Part shown: positions 35,561-44,640 of the stretch, one piece after another | Position numbering within the stretch: the first letter of the stretch is position 1 | Layout: the number at the start of each line of letters is the position of its first letter | NCBI GenBank assembly: GCA_023374025.1 | Contig: SIJG01000229.1 | Coordinates: 22,562-86,561, forward strand | Length of the DNA: 64,000 nt | Direction: 5' to 3' | Origin: Heterodera schachtii | Lineage: Eukaryota; Nematoda; Chromadorea; Rhabditida; Heteroderidae | Position numbers and translations under genes: made by a program | The notes under the pieces: model-generated | The model's input: only the letters and a program-made list of their open reading frames with translations | Databases searched by the model: none | What the model was told of the DNA's origin: nothing

Positions 35561-36539
35561 GTATAAATTAATTTCCATCAGAATTAAGATTTAAATTTTA
35601 ATGTCGCCCAGAAACTATTTTCTACGCGATTTTTGTATCCCATAAACTAGAAAAAATTAATAAAAATTGTATAAAGGAAAATTTATTATTAAAATTTTAA
35701 ACTTAAATTTAATTAAAGTAAATTGAGTAAAAATGAAACAAACTTAGGCAAAAGCAAGGTGATATAATTAAAAATTAAAATCATAAAAGAACAAATAAAT
35801 GATGAAAAAAGTACATTATTTAATAATCAAAAATAACGTATTCCCTAAAATAGAGCCATCGGCTTAATTTTATGCAAAAAACCATGTTTCTCTGATTTCT
35901 ATAAACTAATAATGAAAATTAAATTAGTCAATTCTCAACTTTTATTTCCTATACTAATGATGTATATAAAAATAAAAAATCGGCGAAGCTTGTAAATAGG
36001 AAATACCCGAAAAGCAACAAAAAATTTTCGAAAACATAAATCGCCTTGCACGAAAATAAATAAAATAATATTTTAATAAATGGAATACAATGATTGTAAA
36101 AAAATTTTGGAAAAATTATGTATTGATATTCATTTAATACCTTTTCAGAATAAATTTATCTGAATCAAACAAAACACATAGCCTACAACGAATGTAAAAT
36201 CACGCCCTTAGAGCAAGAAAAATAATGAGTATTTTTAAAAATATTGCAAAACTTTAAAAATATAATACATTAAAAATAAAATTCAAATTACAAATAATAA
36301 ACCCAAGGAAAAAATTGGATAATAATTCTAAATTACCTTTTCATCTGGCAGATTCTTAAATATGCAATGAGAAATAAAACGATAAAATTAAAATTCATCA
36401 TTATATAGCAAATTATAAACCGAAGAATAATGAAGAAAAATGCGAAATTGTAAAATGTTACAAATTTAAGTAAAATGGTAATCCAAAACAACCACAATAA
36501 AATTAATATAGCTATGTTAAATAAATCTTTTTATGTCAA

Positions 36540-36840
36540 AATGAGTTAGACTAAATTTATCTGTGCCACGAACTTACAATTGGCTATGCATGAATTAGCT
36601 CATTGCAAGAAAAAAGAATGATTTATTTTTAATCGAAAATCTAAAATATTAAACATTGAAAATAAAAGCGAATTATAAAAAAATGAAACAAGGAATAAAA
36701 TGAATAACATAAGATAAAATGGATAAAAAGGAATTTCATAACTTTAAATAATTATATTTTTGTAGATAGAAATAAAAAATCATTATAATTTAAAGCAAGA
36801 ACAATATTTATATTGAGCAAATTAATTTAAAATTTCAAAA
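36540..36840 (+). repeat. Copy of the micro-exon-bearing segment
   Basis: Near-identical in order to 31145-31445. Its micro-exon at 36578-36602 has a good donor (GTAAGTTCG), a broken acceptor (CAA) and an in-frame TAG in the minus-strand frame. Confidence 0.7.
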
Positions 36841-37078
36841 CCAAATTTTGATGATAAATCATCACATCTGGCAGCACTGATTTTAATTTATTTCCATAGA
36901 AAAAAGGAATTATTCAAGTTTTTTCACCACAATTTTGCCATCTTCGTCCATATTTCGCCAGTTTTTTGCCCCTATTTAAAGCACTATTTCGGGGTTTTCG
37001 CTCCTAAAAAACCTCGTCTTATTGATCTTTTCCATTTTAAGAATAATCAATAGGAACCGGATTCTATGGATTTCCATA

Positions 37079-37087
37079 TTTTTTTGC
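37079..37087 (+). repeat. 9-bp direct repeat, probable TSD left
   Basis: TTTTTTTGC, repeated at 38027-38035. Low complexity, so the duplication is likely but not proven. Confidence 0.5.
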
Positions 37088-38026
37088 GTGGTGAGCCGAA
37101 GTGACAAAAATATCAGTGTGGGCGAAGTGACAAAAATATCAGTGTGGTCGAAGTGACAAAAATATCAGTGTGGGCGAAGTGACAAAAATATCAGTGTTCG
37201 TAATAATTAAATTTAATTATTATTTAAATTTAATTTGCTAAATAATTAATCATAACTTAGCTTAAACTTAGTCTAATTTATCAATCTTAGTTTTAGAACA
37301 TAGCTCTAGATATCCTCTGTTACTTATGTAATTTTAAAAAAATTACTAAAAATTTACAAAAAGTTGGGACCAAAAACTTCCAAAAAATTTAGACTCAACA
37401 ATTTTGACCCTAACTTTTTTGAAGTTCAATAAAATTTTTTGTAATTTAACTGAATAATAGAGTAATCTTTGGGCTATCTTTTCATATCAAGCGCCGTGTA
37501 AATTAATTGAAGTTTCAACAATTTTGATGCATTTAATGAACCTTAGATTTTTTGGATGACCATAAAAATATTACACTATTAATTCCTTCATAACTTTTTT
37601 TAGAAACAAGCAATTTTAATTTTGTTTATATAATTAGATAGCCCAAAGAATACTCTATTATTCAGTTAAATTTCGAAAAAATTTAATGAATTTCAAAAAA
37701 GTTAGGGTCAAAATAGTGAAGTCTAAATTTTTCGAGATTTTTTGCTTACAACTTTTTGTAAATTTTTAATAATTTTTTAAAAATTACATAAATAGTAAAG
37801 GACACTTGGAGCTGTCGCTAAAGACTAAATTTCATTAATTTGACTAAGTTTAAGCTAAGTTACATTAATTATTTAGCAAATTAAATTTAAATAATAATTA
37901 AATTTAATTATTACGAACACTGATATTTTTGTCACTTCGCCCACACTGATATTTTTGTCACTTCGCCCACACTGATATTTTTGTCACTTCGCCACACTGA
38001 TATTTTTGTCACTTCGTCCTAGCACC
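37088..38026 (+). mobile_element. Foldback element with 26-bp terminal tandem repeats
   Basis: The element is almost one complete inverted repeat (arms some 400 bp, centre near 37490-37640). Each end holds four tandem 26-bp units of the type GAAGTGACAAAAATATCAG, in opposite orientation at the two ends. The outermost bases are GGTGAGCCGAAG and, inverted, GGTGCTAGGACGAAG. Architecture and a 9-bp duplication resemble Drosophila Foldback and MULE-type MITEs. Non-coding. Transcribed, it would form a long hairpin. Confidence 0.75.
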
Positions 38027-38035
38027 TTTTTTTGC
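38027..38035 (+). repeat. 9-bp direct repeat, probable TSD right
   Basis: TTTTTTTGC, exact copy of 37079-37087. Confidence 0.5.
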
Positions 38036-38564
38036 ACACTCATTTCGGCCTAAAAATCACCTAATTTCACAAAAAATTCGAAAAATACAACCCTAAGAAA
38101 AGACTCCAAGTGATTGTGAAGTTTCGAGATGAAACTTGGTTATGCTAAAATTTTTATTACTATTATTTCTATTTTTATATGTTTCTTAAATATATGATAA
38201 TATTAAAATTTGGATTTTAAATTAAGATGGAAAATAGTCGGGAAGAAGAATAAAATTAAAATAAATTAAATTTTTGGCTGAAAATTATGTCACTATCAAA
38301 AAGTCACGAAATAAGTATTAAAAAAAGCCTGAAAATTTGTGGCTTTTTGAGAAGTCTCTTTTGATTGAAAAAATAAAGGATTTTAGCAATGTGAATATAT
38401 TATGTAAAAAATAATGTTAATGCATAAACTTTTATATATTTGAAAAGAAAACCATAAGAAAAAATAAATCATACATTAATCGTTGTATTTTAATACAAAA
38501 CTTAAAACTCAAACAAAATTATCTTCAAAATAGATAATGCTTACTTTTAAAAATATTTTTTTAC

Positions 38565-38594
38565 GAAACATCTTAAAACAATTTATGGCGGTGG
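38565..38594 (-). pseudogene. Inverted paralogue of the exon at 21075-21104
   Basis: Minus strand: AAATAAAAGTGCAG, then 30 nt, then donor GTAAAAAAA. Same length, frame and sites as 21075-21104, reading INCFKMF where the other reads MDCFKIF. The start codon is ATA here. Flanking intron-like sequence (AAATAAAAGTGCAG) is also conserved. Confidence 0.4.
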
Positions 38595-39024
38595 CTGCAC
38601 TTTTATTTGCCTTTTTTTAACGCAAATACGACTTAAAAACGACGAAAAATTTTGTACAATTAAAAATAATCGTCTCTACAAACTGCACTAATAGTGACAA
38701 AGGCAAGTCAAGAGTTCCAATGATTCTAAAAATTATATTTATTAATCGTATTAAATAATTGTCTCAGAAAATGTAGAAATTTACTAAATTGCTCACAAAA
38801 TTTTAATAAAATTTTATTGTATAAATTTATTTATCTGGAAACAATATATGTTTGAAAAACCACAATTTTATCAATATTAAAAATAAAATGTATAATTATT
38901 ACCTTTAAGTGATTAAGGTATACCAAATTTTATAAAAATGAACTTTTGAATTATAAAATTTTTCATTTTTATTTATTTAAAAAAATAATTTACAAAATTT
39001 AACAATTAAAACAAATAAATTATT

Positions 39025-39032
39025 ATGTATAT
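39025..39032 (+). repeat. 8-bp target-site duplication, left
   Basis: ATGTATAT, repeated at 39783-39790. Confidence 0.8.
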
Positions 39033-39782
39033 CAGGGATGGGCCAAATCGAAAAATAAAATGCGAAACGCGAAACGCGAAATTTGCGAAAGTAAAAAATG
39101 CGAAATGAAAATAAATACGAAACGCGAAATTCCAAAAAACGCGAAATTGCGAAACGCGAAAGCAAAATTTTTTCTACAACTTTTTAATAGTTAAAATCAT
39201 AAAACAAAAAGCATTTTTTGTAAAATTTTATTCCAAATTTTAAAAATCAATAAAAAGCTTTTTGAGGCGCGCTTTTTCCAAAAAACTTTTTGGGAAGAGG
39301 GGACTGGCGGTGCCGCTAGGCGCCGCCAGGAAAATTTTTGAAAATTTGTTGACAGATTTTCACAAAAAATGACCAAATTTTGCGATATTTGTAAATTTCT
39401 CTAAGGAAAAATAAGAGTTTTGTGGCGCCGCGGTGCAGACAGGCGCCGCTGGGAACAGATTTTCATTAAAACTTAACAAATTTTGCGATTTTTGGCCATT
39501 TTTCTAAGAAAAAATAGGAGTTTTGGGGGCGCGGCGGTGCCGATAGGCGCCGCCGGAGAAAAATTTGGAAATCTGAGCATTTATAAACAGGTTTTCAATA
39601 AAAATTATCCAATTTATAGGTAAAATTTTGAAAAATTTTAGGGGAATTTAATCCATTTCTTAGGGGTGTAAAAGTCGCGTTTCGCGGCAAAATGCGAAAC
39701 GCGAAACGCGAAAGCGAAAGTGCCAAAAAAGGCGAAATATGCGAAAGCGAAACGCGAAAGCGAAAGCGAAAGCCCATCCCTG
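39033..39782 (+). mobile_element. Non-autonomous hAT element (MITE), 750 bp
   Basis: Perfect 11-bp termini CAGGGATGGGC/GCCCATCCCTG and an exact 8-bp duplication, both diagnostic of hAT. Subterminal regions are arrays of GCGAAA/ACGCGAAA in direct orientation (39060-39170 and 39690-39775). The interior has three about 110-120-bp direct repeats, each centred on the GC-rich dyad module. Open frames over the arrays are low complexity. Confidence 0.85.
39307..39556 (-). repeat. Three direct copies of the GC-rich dyad module unit
   Basis: GGCGGTGCCGCTAGGCGCCG (39307), GGCGCCGCGGTGCAGACAGG (39424) and CGGCGGTGCCGATAGGCGCC (39532), in reverse orientation to the 11081 copy, spaced by 108-117 bp. Between them are AAATTTTGCGATTTTTGGCC-like and ATAAGAGTTTTG/ATAGGAGTTTTG sequences. 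Confidence 0.7.
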
Positions 39783-39790
39783 ATGTATAT
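39783..39790 (+). repeat. 8-bp target-site duplication, right
   Basis: Exact copy of 39025-39032 (ATGTATAT). Confidence 0.8.
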
Positions 39791-40479
39791 CATGGAAATA
39801 AACTAACAATAAAAATATATTGCGAATAGAATTGAATATATGCGGAGGAAGCAATTTTATAAATATAAATAAATATATAAACAGAATTACAATAAGAAAA
39901 TAAATATTTATCATTTTATAGTGCGAGAGATGGTTTCATAGAGTTGGAAGGTGTCCAATTTGTCTTATGCAAGGTTTAGAGTGCAATTAATTGTAATTAA
40001 TGTATTTGCATTATTAAAGGAAATAAAAAATGGTTAAATTAAAATTAACATCTATTTCTCAAATGCAAAAATAAATATCGCCAAAATACTTATATAATGT
40101 AAACGCTTTTTTTATAAAGAATTTTTTAATAGGTCCGTGTTGGGTCGTCAAAAACAATCAAGCGGAAAGAACAAAGAAAAAAACAAAAACAACAAAATAT
40201 TCAACTTCCAATTTGTCTCTAATTTTATTAGAACTGATTTTGCGAGAAAAATTAAAAGGAAAATAATATTTTATAATAGAAAAAATCAACATAAATTTAA
40301 AAAACTCTAATATACAAACGAATATACAGTTGAATTTTTTAGCGACTAAAAAGAAATATATTTATGTTTAAAAATGGGGTGAAGAATAAATTTTGTCATA
40401 AAACCAAAAAATCCATCTAAAAATTCAAACAATTAAAATAAGATAGCAAATAAAAAAAACTGAGCAGTCAACATATCTT

Positions 40480-40768
40480 GATGCATTATTAAATTCATTT
40501 AGATTAAAAATATATCCAAAAAATAAATTTAAAAGTATTACTTGCAATATAATAAAAACCAAATTTTTTATTAAAAAGTATCATTTTAATAAATTCCAAA
40601 AAGGGAATTTGACCATAATCAAATTTTTGATAAACTACAATGCATTTTAATAAAAATGATAAAAAATTAATTAATTATTATATATTTTAGGACGAAAAGC
40701 TTTCGGTCAAGCACAACACAATCTGCATGACTCACAATTGGTCAAAAAGAACAAACGAAAGCTAAATA
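40480..40768 (+). repeat. Left arm of a 7-kb-spaced inverted duplication
   Basis: About 290 bp that recur as the reverse complement at 47228-47535 with roughly 90% identity by eye (AAAAAGTATCATTTTAATAA, TGACCATAATCAAA, TTATATATTTTAGGACGAAA). The gypsy/TRIM complex and the 41-42 kb gene remnant lie between the arms. Confidence 0.75.
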
Positions 40769-40929
40769 TTGTTCTGCTCAATTATATTACACTCGAAGAA
40801 AAAATAAATAAATTTCAAATCAATCCATATCAAGCCATTAAGAGAATAAAATTAAATAGTAAATATGTTAAATATAATTCGGAATTTTATTTAAAATTTA
40901 ATAGTAATAGAAAAACCAAACATAACTAA
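40691..40929 (+). CDS. Candidate terminal exon, 78 codons
   Basis: After TATATATTTTAG the + strand stays open for 239 nt, unusually long here. The first part reads RKAFGQAQHNLHDSQLVKKN and matches the intact inverted copy at 47216-47301 (RKAFSQAQNNLQDSQLVKKN). The two then diverge: this copy runs on through Lys/Asn-rich codons to 40929. The conserved part looks like a helix-forming, possibly coiled-coil segment. The minus strand of the same DNA also offers a 26-nt micro-exon (40736-40761; acceptor CAATATTTAG, donor GTGAGTC). Family unknown. Confidence 0.4.
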
Positions 40930-41117
40930 AAAATGCTTTTTAATTTCTAAAAAAAGGATAAATAATGATTAAAGGAAATTTGCATTATTCAATTTTGATT
41001 TTAATTCACTTGTTTCCCATCCATAAAACATTTATCACACACATTTCCGATCATTATAGTCCATTTTGCTTTGTTTAACCGAAGCAATTATTTTAATTTA
41101 TTTGCATTATATGCATA

Positions 41118-42263
41118 AATCTGTCGAAATATGAATACAAGACTCAAATTATTGTCTTTGAAAACATCGAGAATGCTCTTGCGTATCGTTTTTCATTATT
41201 TGAATTTACAGGTGAAACCCTTTGTAATATTAAATTTTTTTAGCTATTTTACAATCATTTTCATTGTTAATATATATGTAAGACTTTTTTTGGATTAATG
41301 AAAATTTCATTGTTTATAATAATTTCTTTATTTTTCAATAATTTTTATATAAATTTTTAAACATATTTCTTTAATCCTTAGTACGGGTCATAACTAGGGA
41401 AGCAACTTTTAGTGAAAAAACTTTTTTTTTTTGCTCAATTGTTTTTAAGAAAGGAGTTCAAAAAACGCATTTCTGCATTAAAATTATTTGCTTCTGATGT
41501 CATTATCGGTCATTAGAAATCACTATTTTGGCGACTTGGTCACTAAAATAGTTAAAAATCACTATTTTAGCATTTTGTCACTATTTTGACATTTTTTGGA
41601 AAATTTCTCAACAAAAAGGCAATAAAAACGAAAAATACACCCCTAAGAATCGACTTATAAAATTTTAGAAAAATACACCCCTAAAAATCGACCCAAACAT
41701 TTTCAAAAATACACTCCTAAGAAATGAAAAAATTTTCTCAAAAATTCTTCCCCCAAATTTTTTTTTGACAAAATTTTTGATTTAAAAAAATGTCAATATT
41801 TGCTAAAAGAATTGTATAAAGGAAATGTAGCTCATTTGCAATTAATATGTTATTTTTTTTAGTTGGGCAAATGAATAATTTTTTAAACTTTTTTTTTATC
41901 CCGGGGGATGACAATGAAATTTATTATATAGCTTTTTTATTCATTTTCCAGCTTTCAATTTTTAACTATTTATTTTTTATTGCTTTCTTTAAGCTTTTTT
42001 CAAATTTTTTATATGTTTAATGCATATCTTAATGAAATGCGAAATCGATTCATTTGATAATTCGACATTAACTATAATTTTCATACTTTCGGATTTCAGG
42101 TGCTGCTTTTCAGTTGATTTTTAATGATACGGCTATATTTATATAGAATACCCAATTTCAACTGCATATAAAAACACTGATTAAAAAAGCCTATATCAAA
42201 ACAGGGGATAAAATAGTTCCCGGAAAACTGTCAATGGATAACATTAAAATGAACTTAAAATGA
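41118..42263 (+). pseudogene. Two-exon gene remnant with a premature stop
   Basis: Upstream part: open to 41211, reading SKYEYKTQIIVFENIENALA then YRFSLFEFT, with donor AG/GTGAAACC. Intron 41212-42099 (888 bp) ends TTTCGGATTTCAG. Downstream part: from 42100, phase fits exactly (G plus GT), reading AAFQLIFNDTAIFI, a TAG at 42144-42146, then QFQLHIKTLIKKAYIKTGDK and on to TGA at 42263. The acceptor of the first exon is unclear. LIFNDT recalls the VLFNDST strand of polo-box domains, but that alone is weak. The gypsy remnant starts 55 bp downstream. Confidence 0.5.
41520..41780 (+). repeat. CACCCCTAAGAATCGAC dispersed repeat
   Basis: CACTATTTTGGC-like motifs followed by repeated AAAAATACACCCCTAA segments. 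Relatives at 51090-51330 (same orientation), near 11650-11760, near 38090, and inverted near 57730-57830. Lies inside the intron of the 41118-42263 remnant. Confidence 0.55.
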
Positions 42264-42317
42264 AAAATAAAAGAAATAATATTTTCTGTTTTTTATAAAT
42301 TTGAAAAGAATTACAAA

Positions 42318-42368
42318 GGGGCAAAATGCCAAAATATAATTAATCAAATTATCGGTCCATCCCGAACA
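42318..42368 (-). mobile_element. LTR fragment of the Ty3/gypsy element
   Basis: 51 bp matching 45767-45817 at 49 positions. In the minus sense it is the first 51 bp of the LTR (TGTTCGGGAT...). The rest of this LTR is deleted. The adjacent ACGAGGAGG in minus orientation could be the polypurine tract of the 3' LTR. Confidence 0.75.
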
Positions 42369-42439
42369 CCTCCTCGTTTAAAAGAGTGGGTTCTTTGGGT
42401 TCTTATCATCCGGGCGAATAACGATCAGGCGGACGACGG

Positions 42440-43184
42440 TTTCGCTTGGGTCGTTCGTTTTTGGGGATGATAAACCATTATCAGCAATTCGTGAAGAACA
42501 TGCGTTTCATCCGCCAACCTTTGGACAATCTGCTTAAGCAAGATGTGGTCTGGAGCTGGTCCACCGATTGTCAGAATGTCCGCAGATGCTTCAGAGCATG
42601 GAATCGGAGCAGTGATTTCTCACCGCTATTCCGACGGCACAATGAAAGCAATCGCCCATGCTTCACATTCCCTGTCCCCAGCGGAAAAGAATTATTCCCA
42701 AATTGAAAAAGAGGGACTGGCTTTGGTGTATGCCGTACAGAAGTTTCACAAATACCTATTTGGAAGGCATTTTCTTCTCCAGACGGATCACAAGCATTAT
42801 TGTCCATTTTTGGCAATAAAAAGGGAATCAAAGCGTGCACCGCCAATCGGTTGCAGCGCTAGGCAATTATCCTTCTGGGGTACGATTTTGAAATTGAGTA
42901 CCAACAAACATTGGAGTTCGGCCAAGCCGACGTGCTTTCCCGAGTTATTGCGAAAACTCCAATGCCAGAAGACAACATTATTTTGGCCAAAATTTCAACG
43001 AGTGCTGCATTTGGAATTCTTAATTCTGTTATGAAGAATTTCCCATTGACTAATGAGAATGTGATCGAAGCGCTTAAGCAGGACGACACACTCAAAAAAG
43101 TGATGCAATTTGTGCGCACTCAGTGGCCAGACAAAAAGACGATGTCAGAGGACATTGTCCCTTTTTACCGACGGAGAGAAGCGT
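42440..43184 (+). pseudogene. pol: Ty3/gypsy pol remnant: RT tail and RNase H
   Basis: Reads in + through several frames. FLGMINHYQQFVKNM and PLDNLLKQDV are the RT thumb/connection. After a short deletion come DASEHGIGAV (first acidic RNase H residue), AEKNYSQIEKEGLALVYAV (second) and LLQTDHK (third); after a frameshift FGQADVLSRV follows. RT fingers, palm (YxDD) and protease are absent. Frameshifts near 42580 and 42800 make it non-functional. It continues after the nested TRIM at 44408. Confidence 0.85.
43180..43184 (+). repeat. 5-bp target-site duplication of the TRIM, left
   Basis: AGCGT, repeated at 44403-44407. Removing the element and one copy restores a continuous integrase-region frame in the host gypsy element. 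Confidence 0.85.
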
Positions 43185-43389
43185 TGTCGCCGATGAGCCT
43201 AATCGGCGATTGAAAAGCACTGCACAAAGATCAACCAACAATAACAGCACCGAAACAGCCAATCAACAGTGGTGAGATGGCTCAACGGTTAAGAGCATGG
43301 CTTCACCGGAGGGGGCCCTCGAAGGTTCAACGACCGCACCTCACCCCAACATTTTTCTTCACGAACGGCAGCAGCGTCCGTTCGCGACA
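43185..43389 (+). repeat. TRIM LTR1
   Basis: 205 bp. Starts with an 8-bp-stem hairpin (TCGCCGAT, loop GAGCCTA, ATCGGCGA). Carries the tRNA-like module at LTR positions 87-161 and ends CGTTCGCGACA. Confidence 0.9.
43271..43345 (+). ncRNA. tRNA-like module within TRIM LTR1
   Basis: 75 bp. Ends GGTGAGA and CCTCACC pair at six of seven positions as an acceptor stem. GGCTC-AACGGTTAA-GAGC forms a D arm, and TGGCTCAACGG (43278-43288) is a consensus Pol III A box. GAGGG/CCCTC gives a variable-arm-like stem, and GGTTCAACGACC is an imperfect B box/T arm. The anticodon arm is not convincing, so it is not a working tRNA. Identical position in all three LTRs (also 43778-43852, 44284-44358). It may supply an internal Pol III promoter, as the 5S-like module is thought to do in Cassandra TRIMs; this is inference. 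Confidence 0.65.
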
Positions 43390-43406
43390 TGGCGACCCTT
43401 GGCCTG
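43390..43406 (+). promoter_or_regulatory. TRIM primer-binding site 1
   Basis: TGGCGACCCTTGGCCTG starts directly after the LTR. TGG-initial sequence complements a tRNA 3' end of the type GGGTCGCCA. The host gypsy PBS (TGGCGACG) begins with the same seven bases, so both may use the same primer tRNA. Confidence 0.75.
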
Positions 43407-43681
43407 TGACCATTAGCCAGACAACGGGCAGACTACCCGGCGAAGTAGCAGCTATCATCGCCCGGCGAAGTAGCGGCAGACACCGCCCGACGAAGTAGCT
43501 AGAGAGCGAAAACTGGGCTCAAGCTAAGCGTGTGCTGTGGCGAGCAAAAAGCGGGTTCTAATGAAGCATGGTTAGAATGGCGAAAAGCGGGTTCAAAATG
43601 ACAGTCTGTGTGGCCATTTGGCTAATGGAAAAAGAGCCTGAAAGCGCTGCAACAACATCAGTGCGAGATAACATCTTTTCG

Positions 43682-43691
43682 CGGGGGGGAG
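43682..43691 (+). promoter_or_regulatory. TRIM polypurine tract 1
   Basis: CGGGGGGGAG immediately before LTR2, the usual plus-strand primer position. Confidence 0.8.
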
Positions 43692-43896
43692 TGTCGCCGA
43701 TGAGCCTAATCGGCGATTGAAAAGCACTGCACAAAGATCAACCAACAACAACATCACCGAAACAGCCAATCAACAGTGGTGAGATGGCTCAACGGTTAAG
43801 AGCATGGCTTTACCGGAGGGGGCCCTCGAAGGTTCAACGACCGCACCTCACCCCAACATTTTTCTTCACGAACGGCAGCAGCGTCCGTTCGCGACA
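43692..43896 (+). repeat. TRIM LTR2
   Basis: 205 bp, shared between the two internal domains. Contains the second tRNA-like module at 43778-43852. Confidence 0.9.
43778..43852 (+). ncRNA. tRNA-like module within TRIM LTR2
   Basis: Same 75 bp as 43271-43345 except GGCTTTACC for GGCTTCACC. A box intact. Confidence 0.65.
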
Positions 43897-43912
43897 TGGC
43901 GCCCTTGGCCTG
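43897..43912 (+). promoter_or_regulatory. TRIM primer-binding site 2
   Basis: TGGCGCCCTTGGCCTG after LTR2. One base shorter than the first (GCGCCC for GCGACCC), so its match to the same tRNA is reduced. Confidence 0.65.
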
Positions 43913-44188
43913 TGACCATTAGCCAGGCAACGGGCAGACTACCCGACGAAGTAGCAGCTATCATCGCCCGGCGAAGTAGCGGCAGACACCGCCCGACGAA
44001 GTAGCTAGAGAGCGAAAACTGGGTTCAAGCTAAGCGTGTGCTATGGCGAGCAAAAAGCGGGTTCTAATGAAGCATGGTTAGAATGGCGAAAAGCGGGTTC
44101 AAAATGACAGTCTGTGTGGCCATTTGGCTAATGGAAAAAGAGCCTAAAAGCGCTGCAACAACATCAGTGCGAGATAACATCTTTTCGC

Positions 44189-44197
44189 GGGGGGGAG
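44189..44197 (+). promoter_or_regulatory. TRIM polypurine tract 2
   Basis: GGGGGGGAG directly before LTR3, as at 43682-43691. Confidence 0.8.
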
Positions 44198-44402
44198 TGT
44201 CGCCGATGAGCCTAACCGGCGATTGAAAAGCACTGCACAAAGATCAACCAACAACAACAGCACCGAAACAGCCAATCAACAGTGGTGAGATGGCTCAACG
44301 GTTAAGAGCATGGCTTTACCGGAGGGGGCCCTCGAAGGTTCAACGACCGCACCTCACCCCAACATTTTTCTTCACGAACGGCAGCAGCGTCCGTTTGCGA
44401 CA
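44198..44402 (+). repeat. TRIM LTR3
   Basis: 205 bp with two private changes (CTAACCGG, GTTTGCGACA). Ends at the right target duplication 44403-44407. Contains the third tRNA-like module at 44284-44358. Confidence 0.9.
44284..44358 (+). ncRNA. tRNA-like module within TRIM LTR3
   Basis: Identical to the LTR2 copy by eye; A box TGGCTCAACGG intact. Confidence 0.65.
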
Positions 44403-44407
44403 AGCGT
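44403..44407 (+). repeat. 5-bp target-site duplication of the TRIM, right
   Basis: AGCGT, exact copy of 43180-43184. Confidence 0.85.
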
Positions 44408-44640
44408 TGGCAATCGAGAACGATTGTTTGATGTATGCCGATCGGGTCGTGATTCCAAAATCACTTCAAAAAGAAGTGCTATAACGATTACATCACGGAC
44501 ACCCAGGCATCAAACGCATGAAAAATTTGGCTCGCCAGTACGTTTACTGGCCACAAATCGATGAACAAATTGAAGAAGTTGTTGTTCCTTCCAAATATGT
44601 GCTTCGGAGGCAAAAGCACCAGTCAAGACGACCCTTCACG
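44408..44640 (+). pseudogene. pol: Ty3/gypsy pol remnant: integrase zinc-binding part
   Basis: Continues the host pol frame after the TRIM: ENDCLMYADRVVIPKSLQKE, a stop, then LHHGHPGIKRMKNLARQ and YVYWPQIDEQIEEVV, the HHCC domain of gypsy integrases, and in another frame CASEAKAPVKTTLH. The catalytic core (DDE) is missing: near 44640 the sequence switches to the minus-strand gag 3' end, which marks the inversion junction. Confidence 0.8.

Larger units (their letters stand above)
43185..44402 (+). mobile_element. Nested TRIM-like retrotransposon: three LTRs, two internal domains
   Basis: Order: LTR1 43185-43389, internal 43390-43691, LTR2 43692-43896, internal 43897-44197, LTR3 44198-44402. 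All LTRs are 205 bp with TGTCGC...GCGACA ends and differ by only a few bases. Each internal domain starts with a primer-binding site and ends with a G-rich polypurine tract. It holds three CCGGCGAAGTAGC-type repeats and two AAAAGCGGGTTC repeats, but no coding frame. A perfect AGCGT duplication flanks the whole, so it inserted as, or grew after insertion into, a tandem array. Size and lack of genes fit terminal-repeat retrotransposons in miniature, which depend on another element's enzymes. G+C is about 50%, far above the surroundings. Confidence 0.9.

Noticed and set aside
38977..39914. Arg/Phe/Ser-rich frames on the minus strand
   Set aside because: Translation of the GCGAAA arrays in the hAT MITE.
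41118..42143. Polo-box assignment for the two-exon remnant
   Set aside because: Rests on a six- or seven-residue resemblance (LIFNDT); not enough to name the family.
43185..43230. Hammerhead-like motif (CCGATGAG...GATTGAAA) at the TRIM LTR start, suggesting a retrozyme
   Set aside because: The core should read CTGATGA and (C)GAAA with stems I-III. Here the first is changed, four bases intervene before GAAA, and no stem I or cleavage-site triplet fits. The simple 8-bp hairpin explains the dyad.
43277..44564. Several 60-85-codon frames (MAQRLRAWL..., MALPEGALEG...)
   Set aside because: They run across the tRNA-like part of the LTRs and repeat with them; not conserved as protein and crossing LTR borders.
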